DNA from: Mnemiopsis leidyi
Taxonomy: Eukaryota; Ctenophora; Tentaculata; Lobata; Bolinopsidae
DNA length: 25,200 bases
Assembly (NCBI GenBank): GCA_000226015.1
Contig: JH157001.1
Span: forward strand, 258,485 to 283,684
Direction: 5' to 3'
Part shown: positions 1 to 10,235 of the stretch, in pieces
Layout: each line of letters opens with the position of its first letter
Position numbering within the stretch: position 1 is the first letter of the stretch
Position numbers and translations under genes: made by a program
Notes under the pieces: generated by a model
Database searches by the model: none
Told to the model about the DNA's origin: nothing
Seen by the model: only the letters and a program-made list of their open reading frames with translations

Positions 1-177
1 GCACCAAGCAGCCAGGGTTCGATCCTCGGCTGTCTCCCGCATCCCGCTGTCGCAGGTCGGCCAGTAACCATATTGCTATGTAAAGGTGTAATGTCTGGAC
101 CCTGGTCTCTACGTCCAGATATAATATACGTCTAAGGATTCATTATCCGGTAGGCGGACTTTTTAGCTAAAGGACTT

Positions 178-201
178 TTTAGCTAGCTATAGCTAGCTAA
201 A
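178..201. repeat. Perfect 24-base palindrome of AGCT units
   Basis: TTT, then AGCTAGCT, AT, AGCTAGCT mirrored, then AAA; every base pairs with its partner across the centre. Nearby copies of TTTTTAGCTA suggest slippage. No function assigned. Confidence 0.85.
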
Positions 202-405
202 TTGCCCTTTAGCTGTAAGGTCCAGTCCATAATCCTGCTTTAACTTACAGGGACTAAATTGAAAAGTAAATCTTAGTACCAACTCCCTGGCAGCTGTACT
301 CGTTTAATGATTTTCTACGAGCTCTGAGAGCGGTATATCCTCTACTACCAGTACCAAGCCATCCTCCAAACTCCAACTTATATCAACAAATACAATAACA
401 CTGAC

Positions 406-3400
406 CTTTACTTGGTTCATCCTTTCCTTCATCAACTTCTTTTACGCCTTGTGTTTCTTCCTCTTCAGTTTCTGTGAAGTGCCATGTGTTAGCGCTAAAT
501 TTTGGTAATTGAATACGATTTAACAATTTCACTAGAACTGATTGACAAGATAGGCTGTCAGTTTGATTGAGTTGCATGAGCAGGTCGTATATCAATGGAT
601 AGTCAATGAGAGGTTATTCAATCCCCTTGGATATTAACCAATCAGGTTAAACTATACAGATATAACCAATAAATTAATAAAGCCATTTCATTAATTGAAC
701 TGAACGAAATATGAACTGAAATTTGAGTTACACAAATTTTGAACATAAAAAATTATACATGTAAAAACGTGGCAATAACTTAAGCAGCAGAACAGTTAGA
801 AGCGGGAAAGACACAACACACACATAGATGCAGTCCGATAAGTAGACAGGTCACCTGCTTCTCCATCGTCTTCTTCTCCATCTCCTTCTTCTTCTTCTTC
901 TTCTTCTTTTTCTCCTTCTTCTTCTTCTCCTTCCTCGGCCTTTTCCAGTTCCTTTCCTTCAGCTTTTACTTCTTCATTTTCTCGTTCGTCAACCTTCAAT
1001 TCTTTTTCTTTTTCTTTAACACCTTCTATTTCGCCCTTTAAATTTTCCTTGTCTTCCTCAACTGCAGTTTCTTCTTCTACGCCTTTAGCTGGATCCTCTT
1101 CGTTATCAGAATCTTCTATCTCTGTTCATATAGAAGATTTACACAATGAAGTTAAGTTAATAGAAACTAAGTTTAGAAAGAACGCAATGGATACGTAAAA
1201 CACGGTTAGATTGGAAGAGATCAGGAGATACCACAGGTGTATAACAGAAAAACAGTCATCGCATTTGCTTTACACACAAGATTGGCTGCAACGATTGCTT
1301 CATCTTAATTGCTTTCTTGTTTGTTAAAAATGCTATAATATCTAAATATGACTGAGGAAACCAGAAAGAAAAACAAAAACAGACCTTCTTCATAGAGACT
1401 ACTTTCAAAATCTGTCAAATAATGCCGTCGGGAGTGCTAACTACATAATCATTTTAACCCAAAGATAGTTTTCAAGGCAGAAATAAAAGTTCAAAAGTTT
1501 GAAGTGTAACAAAAAATGCAGCACATAAAACACGAACACTCAAGCGAACCTTCTTCAACGTCTGTATCGGGGTCTTCCTTCTCTGCGTCAGTATCAGACG
1601 AATCTGTATTGGTTGTGTTTTGAATTTCATTGGCAAGACACTACAAAAGGAAGAAAAATAACCATTATGCGAAACAAATGCAGAACAGCAAAAGTAAAAC
1701 GGGCGAAATGAAGAGCGTGTATTTCTATTTACAACAAAATGGTGAGCAAATCAGACGAGTCCCACGATCATGATAGCAAAAAATCAATAAACAAGATGTT
1801 GGCTCGTGTGGATACAGGTAACTGAAGCACTGAGGCTCGAACCTTCCAAGTCCTTTACAAGTTTACAGTTCTTCCACATAAAATGTTGGTAGTGGTCCTT
1901 CTGCTTCTGATATACTGGCAGTCACGTAAATAAGTGAAATGCCAACATCTAAGGACGCAAAATATAGGTGATCTTTGTTACTTTACCTTTTTTAGGGGAA
2001 ATTGGACTTAATTATGTATTCAATGTTGTTAAGCAGACCTTGATAATGCCATTATGGTTGAGTCAAGGAAAACTTATACCTGGCAATTATTCAGTGTAGT
2101 AGTTCTAAGCTTGGTCGAGCCTTGCATGATCACAGCCGACGGGTGCAACATGTAGCTAAAGCTTGGAGTTGGTAATCCTACATGACATAGTCGTTGCCAG
2201 ACAAATTTTCCTATTTCGAACATGATCTAAACACATTCAGGTCCTACATTCTTCCTTACTTTCTCCAGATCCTTAGTCTAATCATGATGTCAAGGAGATT
2301 GTAAATCGCTTACACTAACTCCATTACTTGTCCAGAGTGGTGACAATGTCGTAGTAAATAAGATAGAGTAAATTAGAAGTTTTAAAGCATGTTTTGTGTA
2401 ATAATGGTCCTTACACGTTGACGTGTCAATTGCTATGACTCCATGATCATCATTCAGCAGAAAACATTACGGCAATTTGGAAGTCTGTCGAAACTTGCTT
2501 TTCGAGTCTCCTATTGACCAGGTACGCCTACAAACCACGCGTGGTTATAACGATAATGATGTTCTATTTTCTGTGTGTAGTAAACTTTTTTCGTTGTCCG
2601 AAATTTGGTTTAGAACAATTCGATTTTCTACTCTTATACTTTTCTAGCTATGCGTCGGTATTTCATCGAACTGATTCGGTTAACACGACCTTTCTACATT
2701 AAAGCATAAAGTTGTTACCTCCCTTCAATTTGTTAAAAACTATTCGTATTGAGTTAGGAGCTCAGCTCCTAACTTTAGTCGAACAAGTGTTATCAAATAT
2801 TTCATTGGGAGCAATTGCAATGCTCTTACCTACTTTTAGTTTTGGATGACGAATATTTCAAGTACAAATCACAACTACACCTTGGCATCGCACTACTCTC
2901 CAACAACCTACGTGGGTCGTTGGTAAGGTGGAGGATATACAGAAAACCACGAACCTTCAGGAATGGCAGGCTCGTCTAGCTCGTGGAGGAGGTTCCTGCT
3001 GGGGTTCACTATCTCCTCGATGTAGCTCGTTTCTTCCGGGTCCATCTCCTCGTCTTTCTTCGTTTCTGGAGTAGATTATTGTTAATACTTTGATAGGTGG
3101 GATATACGCCAGTACACACTAAAAACCTGCCACAGTTGTTAATAACTTTCGATACATAGGTACTAATTATAACTTAATTAACTGTGATTAATGAGAACTT
3201 TGATTAGCCTAATTGCAACTCTTTCACTTTGCACGACAGCGTTCACATGGCTTTATACGGTCTCAGCAAGATTGAAGAGAATATGCATTTTAAGCAGTAT
3301 CATGGTGCAGAAAGATAGAGCAAGTAGTCTCGCACGTGCTTGTCTGTCAGTAAAGTATGACAAAAATTAGAGAAGAGAGTGTGCTGCTTGTAGGTATCAT

Positions 3401-3540
3401 TTATTAATAACGCAAGGTTTAAACCAGGCTCATCTCTTATTACCTATCGTTATGCGTATGGTACAAGGTGAGTTCTCTGGGTCTTCAGGGGTGATATCAT
3501 CGACTTCCACTTGCGAATATTTTGTAGGAGATTTTCTACC
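406..3540 (-). CDS. Glu-rich acidic protein region, six predicted exons, open at the 3' end
   Basis: Predicted exons in gene order: 3540-3444, 3065-2955, 1640-1550, 1411-1385, 1121-855, 471-406. The first encodes SPTKYSQVEVDDITPEDPEN; the second, DEEMDPEETSYIEEIVNPSR; the fifth is 88 codons of mostly Glu, Lys and Gly with a (GAA)n run; the last is TETEEEETQGVKEVDEGKDE. Five of the six end with one base of a codon after Glu, Ile, Ala or Lys, and four begin with two bases, so most exons are phase 1-1 cassettes. One join fails: 2955 leaves one base but 1640 starts on a codon, so at least one exon between them is missing. Such acidic tails are usually disordered and give no family. No stop codon is seen before the left edge. 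It probably continues the exon at 8068-8146. Confidence 0.6.
868..930 (-). repeat. Purine-rich GAA/GGA microsatellite inside an acidic exon
   Basis: Imperfect ttc/tcc triplets on the plus strand read GAA/GGA on the minus strand and code Glu/Gly. Length changes in triplets would alter the acidic tract without breaking the frame. Confidence 0.7.
1870..1907 (-). other. Ambiguous candidate exon between the acidic exons
   Basis: After an acceptor-like TATATCAG near 1910, one frame reads KQKDHYQHFMWKNCKLVKD and runs on to a donor (GGAAG/GTTCGAG) near 1842. Another frame reads EGPLPTFYVEEL and stops. The second is the phase required by the exon ending at 2955 and would make an alternative short last exon. 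I cannot decide between them; neither repairs the phase at 1640. Confidence 0.25.
2752..2774. repeat. Inverted repeat, 11-base arms with a one-base centre
   Basis: AGTTAGGAGCT, C, AGCTCCTAACT. The arms match perfectly. It lies in a non-coding stretch about 300 bases before the exon ending at 3065. Confidence 0.85.
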
Positions 3541-6117
3541 CTGCGAGAAAAGGGGTGGTTAACAGATTTTTATGAGATTTCATACTTATAGCCTACTTGT
3601 GCAGAACATTTCATTGATAAGAAATTAGCCGTTAAAATAACATCAAGGTTTGACAGGTTGAGTATCCGATGTCTAATGTTATGGACTTTCGTCACAACGG
3701 CCTATAAATCGTGGGAGCTGTCGGTTCGCGACATTTGTTCAAGATTTACAATCTGTAGATATAAGATCTGTATCGCATTCTCGAGCTGGGGAACGCCACG
3801 GCAGCCTAATTAACATCCCAACCTTTTAACACATTGTTGGAGGTATAAAGCATGCGACTTTTAATAATAAATAAATCCTCCTTCATTCTCTTCGTATGTG
3901 GCCCACTTCTCAGCACTTTCATTTGCAGGATTTTAGGATCAAAAGGTTTCATTTTCTGTTTTTCGGAATTTAGTCGAGCTTTGAGACAAATCTTCTGGAT
4001 TTTCTCACGTTAAAAAGGTAAAAGACACAAGAGACCGCGAGCACGCCACCGATAAGTGATGAAATGAAGACAGTCTGAGCTGGACATGAAGTGAGCATAG
4101 AAACTGTCATCAAAGTACCTTTCAGTGCCTCTTTTCACTTTCTGTCGTATCACTATCAGCTTCCGGCTTGATAGTTCATTGGTAGTAATAATATCTGACA
4201 GGGTTGCGTGTTTGGTGTAATATAGAAGGCGGGTACACTCAGTGCTGATCACATTTTATCTCATTTTGTGTGAATATTCCGTCGTTGTGTGCCAGCTCGT
4301 AAATCGTAACCTCAGATTTTATGTTACTAGCTCCACCTCCCCTTTGCAGAGATCACCGCGCCGCCTGGGACCACAAATACTCAAATAATCTGGTTGAGGC
4401 ACCTTAACACTAAGTTACCTGCTTACTTAGCCTAGGTTTTAGTGGTTACCTAGGTTACGTGCAAGAGTTACCAAGGTTACTTGTATCGCCATGGGTTACT
4501 CGGTTACCTAGCCTGGTACACTGACTTCCCAAGCTTGAACTAGACTGGAACTGTCCTCCTTACCCAGCACCTTGTCACTTTGTTAACTATTTTCAAAAAC
4601 TTTTAAAGCTCTGTCTATTTGACGTAGACAAGTGAAAATTGTTTTGTCGTCCTCGAACCTTTCTCTCACGCTCTTTCTTTACTAGCTTTTTTGAAACGCA
4701 GTTGTATTTTGAAACTTCCTGTGATCAGTTACTCCTTAGATGAGCACTTAGAATCCCTTAATTTTCTCCGAGAGTTTAGGCTCCAGTTTATGCTCCAGTA
4801 GACAAAGCTGGATATAGAGAAGATTTTAGTCAAAGCCTCTTGGTCGTAAATTTTCTAACATTTCTCTTTTTCTGAGAAAGTTGGACTACAATCACACCTT
4901 ATTAGCATAGTTTATCTGATGATAGTCCATCGAGCTAAGCAATGTATTTAATCAACACTCGCAGAAAAATTAATCAATTAACGGATAATATAGATATTAG
5001 ATAACCTCTGAAGCCTAGATGCTAAGAGAAAAAATGGATAATAATGAATTATCGAAGCCCGGTGTGAATTACTGATCCTCGTGAAATTCCGATATGCATC
5101 GGAATAATTCTCCAAAGTCGACTAGCCACTAGTTTTGGGGTTGCCTGAGCTCCAATATAAATATCTGCACCCTTCCTTTTAAGATGTGGTAAGAACTGTT
5201 AAAATTGGTTAATTGTTAGCATTTAAAAGTCTGGGGAGGAAGCACGCTCAGGTGTCATAGAATCTAGCTTTAGTCTGTTTGGGTACACACTGCTAAACTT
5301 ACACTACATGTCTTGCCTAGGAAAACTACACTGTAAGCTATAACTTACTTAGTAAACTATAGTCAACCAGCTGACACTCACATTGACCAACATCAACGGT
5401 TCGCTGGTTCAACATAATATCTCATCCAACATCTATTCCTTGTTAACAAGTCATGGAAGCTGTACAGATGCAATATTCCAGTCTTCTGGCAAAAGTCTGC
5501 ATTTGACGTTTCATCGTTTCCTCGCCTTAGAGCCACTCCGCCGAACATGCTTGACATAGTTTTGCTAACCAGCTTATAATGGGAACATAGTCTGGTTTAA
5601 ACATTCAACGTGGGCTTAATCAAACCTGCCTTATTAATATTTTAGCTAAAGTTGAACTTGTAGCTGTAAATACTAATTGCTCGAGGAAAATTGCTGTCTG
5701 CAGCTTTATTAATATCCAAGTGTTTTGCGGCTTTGTTCGGCTTAATTTTGCGAAAATAGATCCCGCATATTTTCCCCGGCTAAAACGAGCTTTCCGGAAT
5801 TATTCCAGAGTCAATGTTTGGGTTGTTTTTGGTTCGAGATTGATGTCTATATAATTGGCAATTTGGATCTTCCAGGTCAACTGTTATATCTGTTTGATGT
5901 TATAATTAGACGAATGATTAATTTTATCTGAGGGCGATTTTAGCTTTTTATAACAGTAGCACTGGTACACACTAGTCATTTGTTTGCGGAAAGAAGGAGT
6001 AAACGATTCTCACTCGATTCACAAGTTTTAACTTAACGCTTTAACTTTGAACTATAACCCTGGGGCCTGGAAGTTAACATTACACTTTGATAAACTTACA
6101 CGACCGTTCACAACAGG
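3541..6117. other. Non-coding stretch, no gene seen
   Basis: AT-rich with stops in all frames. It holds the RGTTAC cluster and scattered TATA-like sequences (for example TATATAAT near 5849 and TATAACA near 5949) that could serve the gene starting at 6118. An 80-codon minus frame at 4010-4252 has no splice, homology or compositional support. Confidence 0.5.
4413..4507. repeat. Cluster of seven RGTTAC motifs
   Basis: GGTTAC at 4444, 4453, 4475, 4494 and 4502, and AGTTACC at about 4413 and 4465. Some are extended to GGTTACCTAG. Spacing is irregular, so this is a decayed short repeat or a clustered binding site rather than a satellite. Confidence 0.5.
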
Positions 6118-7200
6118 ATGTTTGACATGACTCGTTCCACGACAGTCCTCGCTCTGCTGATCCTTGCCACGTCACTCTCCCACGTGGTTTCCAGGGCAAC
6201 ACGACAAACAGAACAATGTCCAACTCTCTGTGTTATCGACCAGACTCAGGGCCGGATCCTGAGACGAGTAGAAGGGACGTACCTACCCGAGCTGTACATG
6301 GAGAAGTGTGAGACTCCCTGTACGGAGAGTTGTCTGATCAGCCAGGACCCCCAGACTCCCCAGATAGTCGCTCACATCTGCTCTCCGGACAGCGTCCTCT
6401 GTAACCGTCACCATGACGCCAGTTGTACTAGACACGTCGTTGTAAGCATGGAACATCGGATAAAGTTCAGTTTACCGAGACCCAAACTGACGGATGGTCC
6501 AGACTCTTCCATTGACGGGTCTACTACGTTGTTCACCAAATACAGTCTCCCTTCGGGATTGATCAGGGATCTGAAAGCTACCACGAGCGTGGCGTGGACG
6601 GGAACCACAGCTACCGCCTCGTCCACCACTCACATAGGTTTCGTCGAAACGGACATTACAGAGGAGTACGTCACTCCGACTCAGGGCGGGAAAGTTTGCA
6701 ACGCCACCTCCTTCGGGTGTCCTTCAAGGGAAGACTTCTGTTTTGGGATCGTCATGGAACTCGGGGAAATCTCATACGGTTGCTACCCTGACAAGCCGGT
6801 ATGTTCGAGTATTGAGGGGTGTGTGAGGGTCTGTTTACCCTCCTTAGAGTCCTGCTTCAAGACAGTCTCTCCTTCACTCTCCTGGGGCAGTAGTACGGTC
6901 ACACCCGACCCTACTGTCTCTCAGATTGTTCCAGAACTCACTGAGAACACTGGGGCTACAGAGGAGTACTTGACACCTTCTAGGGGGCAGGAGGAAGTTT
7001 CTGATGACCTAAATAAGGGAGCTTATACGATATCAAATGAGTCAGAACTTGATAATGAAACTGATTGGACGGATGAGGAAAATGAAGTTGAGAATTTGGA
7101 GGACAACGAAATTGACGAAAAGCCAGGCAGCTCTAGTTTATCAACTAGTTATTCAGTTGTGGTATGTTTGGTGGCAGTTGTCAGGATCAGTATGGTCTGA
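6118..7200 (+). CDS. Secreted, probably GPI-anchored protein with two eight-Cys clusters, intronless
   Basis: Not recognised by family. The 360-residue product begins with a signal peptide (TVLALLILATSLSHVVS, cleavage near 26). Cluster 1 (about 34-103) and cluster 2 (about 193-244) hold eight Cys each, which suggests two disulfide-bonded modules. Between them lies a Thr/Ser-rich linker, and an acidic, Asn/Glu-rich stalk (about 275-335) follows. The C-terminus is a short hydrophobic segment (SYSVVVCLVAVVRISMV) after a small-residue stretch (PGSSSLSTS), typical of a GPI-attachment signal; a membrane helix is the alternative. A segment is duplicated around cluster 2: TEEYVTPTQGG before it and TEEYLTPSRGQ after it. 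Sequons NAT, NES and NET are present. The ATG has A at -3. The gene lies opposite to, and between, minus-strand exons at 3444-3540 and 8068-8146, so it is probably hosted in an intron. Confidence 0.78.
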   Translation: MFDMTRSTTVLALLILATSLSHVVSRATRQTEQCPTLCVIDQTQGRILRRVEGTYLPELYMEKCETPCTESCLISQDPQTPQIVAHICSPDSVLCNRHHDASCTRHVVVSMEHRIKFSLPRPKLTDGPDSSIDGSTTLFTKYSLPSGLIRDLKATTSVAWTGTTATASSTTHIGFVETDITEEYVTPTQGGKVCNATSFGCPSREDFCFGIVMELGEISYGCYPDKPVCSSIEGCVRVCLPSLESCFKTVSPSLSWGSSTVTPDPTVSQIVPELTENTGATEEYLTPSRGQEEVSDDLNKGAYTISNESELDNETDWTDEENEVENLEDNEIDEKPGSSSLSTSYSVVVCLVAVVRISMV

Positions 7201-8067
7201 AAGTTCATTTCATGGCCAGTCTTTACTCGTCATAAGTCTACACAAGACGATTGGCTGGAAATCACCTAAAAGCAAGAGCAGAGCAGCGTCCCAAAATCTG
7301 CTAATAAGAGTTGTTGAAACTTAACGAATTTGAAATGATACAAATAAGCACTTAGACAGATTTTCCTATCGAACCGACGCTGTAAACGTTATCAATACAG
7401 TCTTCTTTTTCATTTAACTTATTCAAGCATATGAAAACTGTGAGATGAGAGAAAACCCCGTTGAGTATCATATTGATGTTGGAAATATTGATTATTAAAT
7501 GTTGATGTTGAAGAAATGACTGGCAGAGCCAGTACCGTACTGTCAACTCATCAAGGAAATTCCCATCGACCATCGTGGAAGAACTCGGCTAAAGCGAGAT
7601 TAAACTATGATCCAGCTCAAAAGCCATGAGTGTTGACACTATTACTCATTTTATTACTCAGAGCCGAGCTTCCTTTCACATTTCATTGATTTTTATTGTA
7701 GAAAGGACGATGTTTTAAATCATGAAATTTCAATGATTTCTATATGTTGAAAGTAAACATTTTTTCTTTTATTATACCATGATCAAAGGTGAACTTGTCA
7801 TTTTTATCTTAACTCGATTTAATCAAGGATAGGTATCATGTCTAGATTGTAAAAAGTTGTCGAGAATTGCGAGCTACAGTTAGCCATCAGGAAAATCTGT
7901 CATGATAATAAGATAATGTCAAACAGATGAAGTTAACGAAGGTATGTTATTTCGTACGAATCTGTTCCGATAGACACGACAGACAAAATACAGAAAGGTA
8001 CGAAAGATACAGACAAAATTCCGGGAATTCCGACAATTATATCGAGATATAGCACAGGTGCACTAAC
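7201..8067. other. Non-coding stretch after the secreted-protein gene
   Basis: Presumably the 3' UTR of the gene at 6118-7200, then intron of the minus-strand gene. No clear AATAAA; AATAAG occurs near 7343. Nothing else recognised. Confidence 0.4.
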
Positions 8068-8146
8068 CTTGGGAGAGGGTACGATGTAGAAACTGTCAGA
8101 TTTTGATCGGTCAGGGGAGGAACCGCGGGAGTAGGCTGTCTCTTTG
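8068..8146 (-). CDS. Predicted Ser-rich linker exon
   Basis: The acceptor CTGACAATCTCCAACAG has good branch-point candidates (CTAAC, CTGAC). The donor is CCCAAG/GTTAGT. The 79-base exon encodes KETAYSRGSSPDRSKSDSFY, then IVPSPK, which suits a disordered, phosphorylatable cytoplasmic stretch. Its phases (one base in, codon boundary out) match both the SAM or membrane exon upstream and the exon at 3540-3444 downstream. Confidence 0.55.
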
Positions 8147-8870
8147 CTGTTGGAGATTGTCAGGTTAGTATCGAGTATAGCGGTGAATTTCAACGATCTA
8201 AACAAACGAATCATGCAGAAATGAGTGAATTTTGTAATTCAATCACAATGGATTTGCTTTTTGATAAAACAACGCTCAATTTATAACCATGAGTGTCCGC
8301 AGTAAGAAGTAAAATCACAACTCTCTAAGAGTATGAGCACAAATCTTGTTCGACTTCAATCTTAAACTGCTAAATTGTAATTTGTAGTAGAACTAGAAAC
8401 AAATGATCTGCAGGTATTTATGCAATCGTAATATCATGGACTGAACGAGTACAACATTTTTGTACTGCGTATAGCTACAGATGCAATGGTACTATATAAC
8501 TATCCTACATCTTATAGTTATTGGTCATAATCGGTTGTTTTAGAGAATGCTTACTGGCCATCCTTGAGTCCTAACAGTACGATATGCCCTACTCACAAAG
8601 GAGCTTGGGCCGTTTTGTGAACTAAAGTAGACGCTGTAACTGAAGTTACATTGTACTGTATAGTCACATTGTACACATAATCATTATAAGATATTCTGAA
8701 TAATTGTACACCCTACTTAAAGTTTTAGGAAATTGGGTTAATAGAGCCTTCAGCTGACATCAAAAAGTACAAACATCATCCAAAAAACATCAATATGGAC
8801 AAGATTGGTAATTCTCCGGTTTAGTTATGCATAGTTCTGGCACTGTAGGACGACTATCCCCTGCCGTTAC

Positions 8871-9044
8871 CTCTGACTGAAAAGATATGGAAACTGGGAC
8901 AGAGTCGTCACGAGAACACATGTACCGGTCCCCATGTCAAATTTCAGAGTTATGTTATCGTTAGTATCTTGCATATTTGCGAAAAAGCTGGTGTCCCAGG
9001 AGTAGAAAAAGTAGACGAATATACCGGAAATGTAATGCAGGAAT
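8871..9044 (-). CDS. Predicted 174-base exon encoding hydrophobic, membrane-type sequence
   Basis: The acceptor CTTAATTTTTAG and donor CAGAG/GTAACG bound an open frame. It encodes FLHYISGIFVYFFYSWD, a hydrophilic loop with sequon NIT, and a second moderately hydrophobic part (TGTCVLVTTLSQFPYLFSQ). The layout of helix, short loop, helix, with GIFVYFFYSWD, is faintly reminiscent of the third helix of claudin/PMP22-like four-helix proteins, but that is only an impression. The exon takes one base to complete its first codon and leaves two at its end. It therefore fits between the SAM exon (ends with two bases) and the exon starting at 8146 (begins with one), and could equally be skipped without a frame change. 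Confidence 0.45.
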
Positions 9045-9624
9045 CTAAAAATTAAGCTGAACCTCATTGGAAACGGTCAGAAAGCAATGATCACACCTGT
9101 CTCTCGTGCAGCTATGTTCAAGGATTACTCAGTAGGTATAGAATGCACAATGATCAGAAAGTAAGACGTGATCGGTTAGTAAGACGCGAAAAATTTACTG
9201 CTGCTGATTGAACTTGAAGACAAAAAGTTGATATGAACAAAAAGTGGATATCAACAAACTCGTCAATGTTATCAACTCGAAATTTAGCGCCACAATGAAT
9301 GATTGAATACACCCTTATGAGTGGAAGGAGCGACGAGGCAGAATTATTTACGTGTACTAACTTACTAACTACTGAGTAGTGAGTAAAATACAAGGCTGAG
9401 GTATAGCTCTTTAGATTGGTCAGATTATAAGATTTACAGGTAATGGGTAATTAGGGGACCTTATTAGGGACTCAGGAGTCTAATTCGTTTGATCCTTGTG
9501 ATTGAGAAATTACACGAGTATGGTATATTCTGTAACAAAACTGTATTAAAATCAATTAAATATCAAATCAAGATCTCAAACGAGTTCATAGAGCAAGTAC
9601 TCTGAAAGTAGAATCAACGTCTCT

Positions 9625-9720
9625 TCATCGACCAAAGTGAGTCAGGACTATAAGCAGGAAGATAGCGGTGGAGTAAGCAGCGAAGTATACTGCTAATGCT
9701 AGCTGCAAGTTGCTCTTCAT
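9625..9720 (-). CDS. 31-residue membrane micropeptide frame overlapping the upstream stop by ATGA
   Basis: ATG at 9720-9718 overlaps the TGA (9719-9717) that ends the coiled-coil gene. The frame encodes MKSNLQLALAVYFAAYSTAI followed by FLLIVLTHFGR, which is one membrane helix with a short polar N-terminus. Size and layout recall OST4 (a subunit of about 37 residues of the oligosaccharyltransferase, with an MxxxQLA start), but the similarity is too weak to name it. Translation could come from termination-reinitiation on the shared mRNA. Alternatively, a frameshift (real or a sequence error) would give the coiled-coil protein a C-terminal membrane anchor. Evidence is sequence only; a chance frame is possible. 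Confidence 0.4.
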   Translation of the reverse strand: MKSNLQLALAVYFAAYSTAIFLLIVLTHFGR

Positions 9721-10235
9721 AACTGTTGAACTTGGCACTGTTCCATCCCCATCCTTATTTCAAGCTCGTTCACAGATCTCGTCACCGCAACTGGCTCAGC
9801 GACAAAGCTCAGATCTGGTGTCTCGGACTCAGCAGCTAGGGTAATTTCTGACTCCACAGACAGGATAGTCTCTGATCCCACAGCTAGGATATTTTCTGAC
9901 TCCGCAGCCCCAGCAGCGAGTCTCATCACCATCTCCATCTGCTCCTCCATGATCTGTAACTGTCTCTCCAACTGGTGGACCACATTTCTAGACTCCCTCA
10001 ACTCTGTCGCCAGAACACGTCTAGTTTCATCATCTTCGTGTTCATATACTGCTATCTCCTGTTCGGTGTAGTGACCGTCGTAGTAGCTGTGAGAGGAGAC
10101 TTGTCGGGCAGCGGAGTGGAGAGAGGCGATGGAGGTAGAGAGGCTCGAAGTGTAGTCGGATAGGAGGGACAGTTGGTCCTCTGTCATCTTGAGGAAGAAG
10201 GAGGAGGAGGATTTCAGGTCTTGCAGAGAGATCAT
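9717..10235 (-). CDS. Small acidic coiled-coil protein with an octad repeat
   Basis: Not recognised by family. It encodes 172 residues, or 156 if the second Met is used. The N-terminal third is Ser-rich with heptad-like LSLLSDYTSSLSTSIASLH. Residues about 75-110 form a likely coiled coil (RRVLATELRESRNVVHQLE, then QLQIMEEQMEMVMRL). Next comes an eight-residue repeat (SENILAVG, SETILSVE, SEITLAAE, then partial SETP), coded by 24-base units at 9821-9909. The start has a good context (AACATG), and a TATATATAA box lies 70 bases upstream, so an independent transcript is likely although the gene sits between minus-strand exons of another gene. Its stop overlaps the ATG of a hydrophobic 31-codon frame. 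It is divergent from the plus gene at 10698; both could be diverged relatives, but I see no convincing alignment. Confidence 0.72.
   Translation of the reverse strand: MISLQDLKSSSSFFLKMTEDQLSLLSDYTSSLSTSIASLHSAARQVSSHSYYDGHYTEQEIAVYEHEDDETRRVLATELRESRNVVHQLERQLQIMEEQMEMVMRLAAGAAESENILAVGSETILSVESEITLAAESETPDLSFVAEPVAVTRSVNELEIRMGMEQCQVQQL
9821..9909 (-). repeat. Degenerate 24-base tandem repeat, about 3.7 units, coding
   Basis: Units at 9821-9844, 9845-9868, 9869-9892 and partial 9893-9909 share a tctgactccacagctaggat-like core. They encode the octads of the coiled-coil protein. The period is a multiple of three, so unit gain or loss keeps the frame. Confidence 0.75.

Noticed and set aside
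1-45. tRNA or tRNA-derived SINE tail (GGGTTCGATCC)
   Set aside because: The T-loop-like core is present, but the flanking stem does not pair well and the rest is outside the window.
2514-2702. 62-codon hydrophobic plus-strand frame
   Set aside because: It does not begin with ATG and shows no other support.
4010-4252. 80-codon minus-strand frame
   Set aside because: No start context, splice site, domain or promoter supports it.
6408-6791. Frames on both strands inside the secreted-protein gene
   Set aside because: Shadows of the 360-residue frame, which has signal peptide, Cys pattern and start context.
9154-9393. 79-codon minus-strand frame
   Set aside because: AT-rich, no splice sites that fit the exon chain, no recognisable motif.
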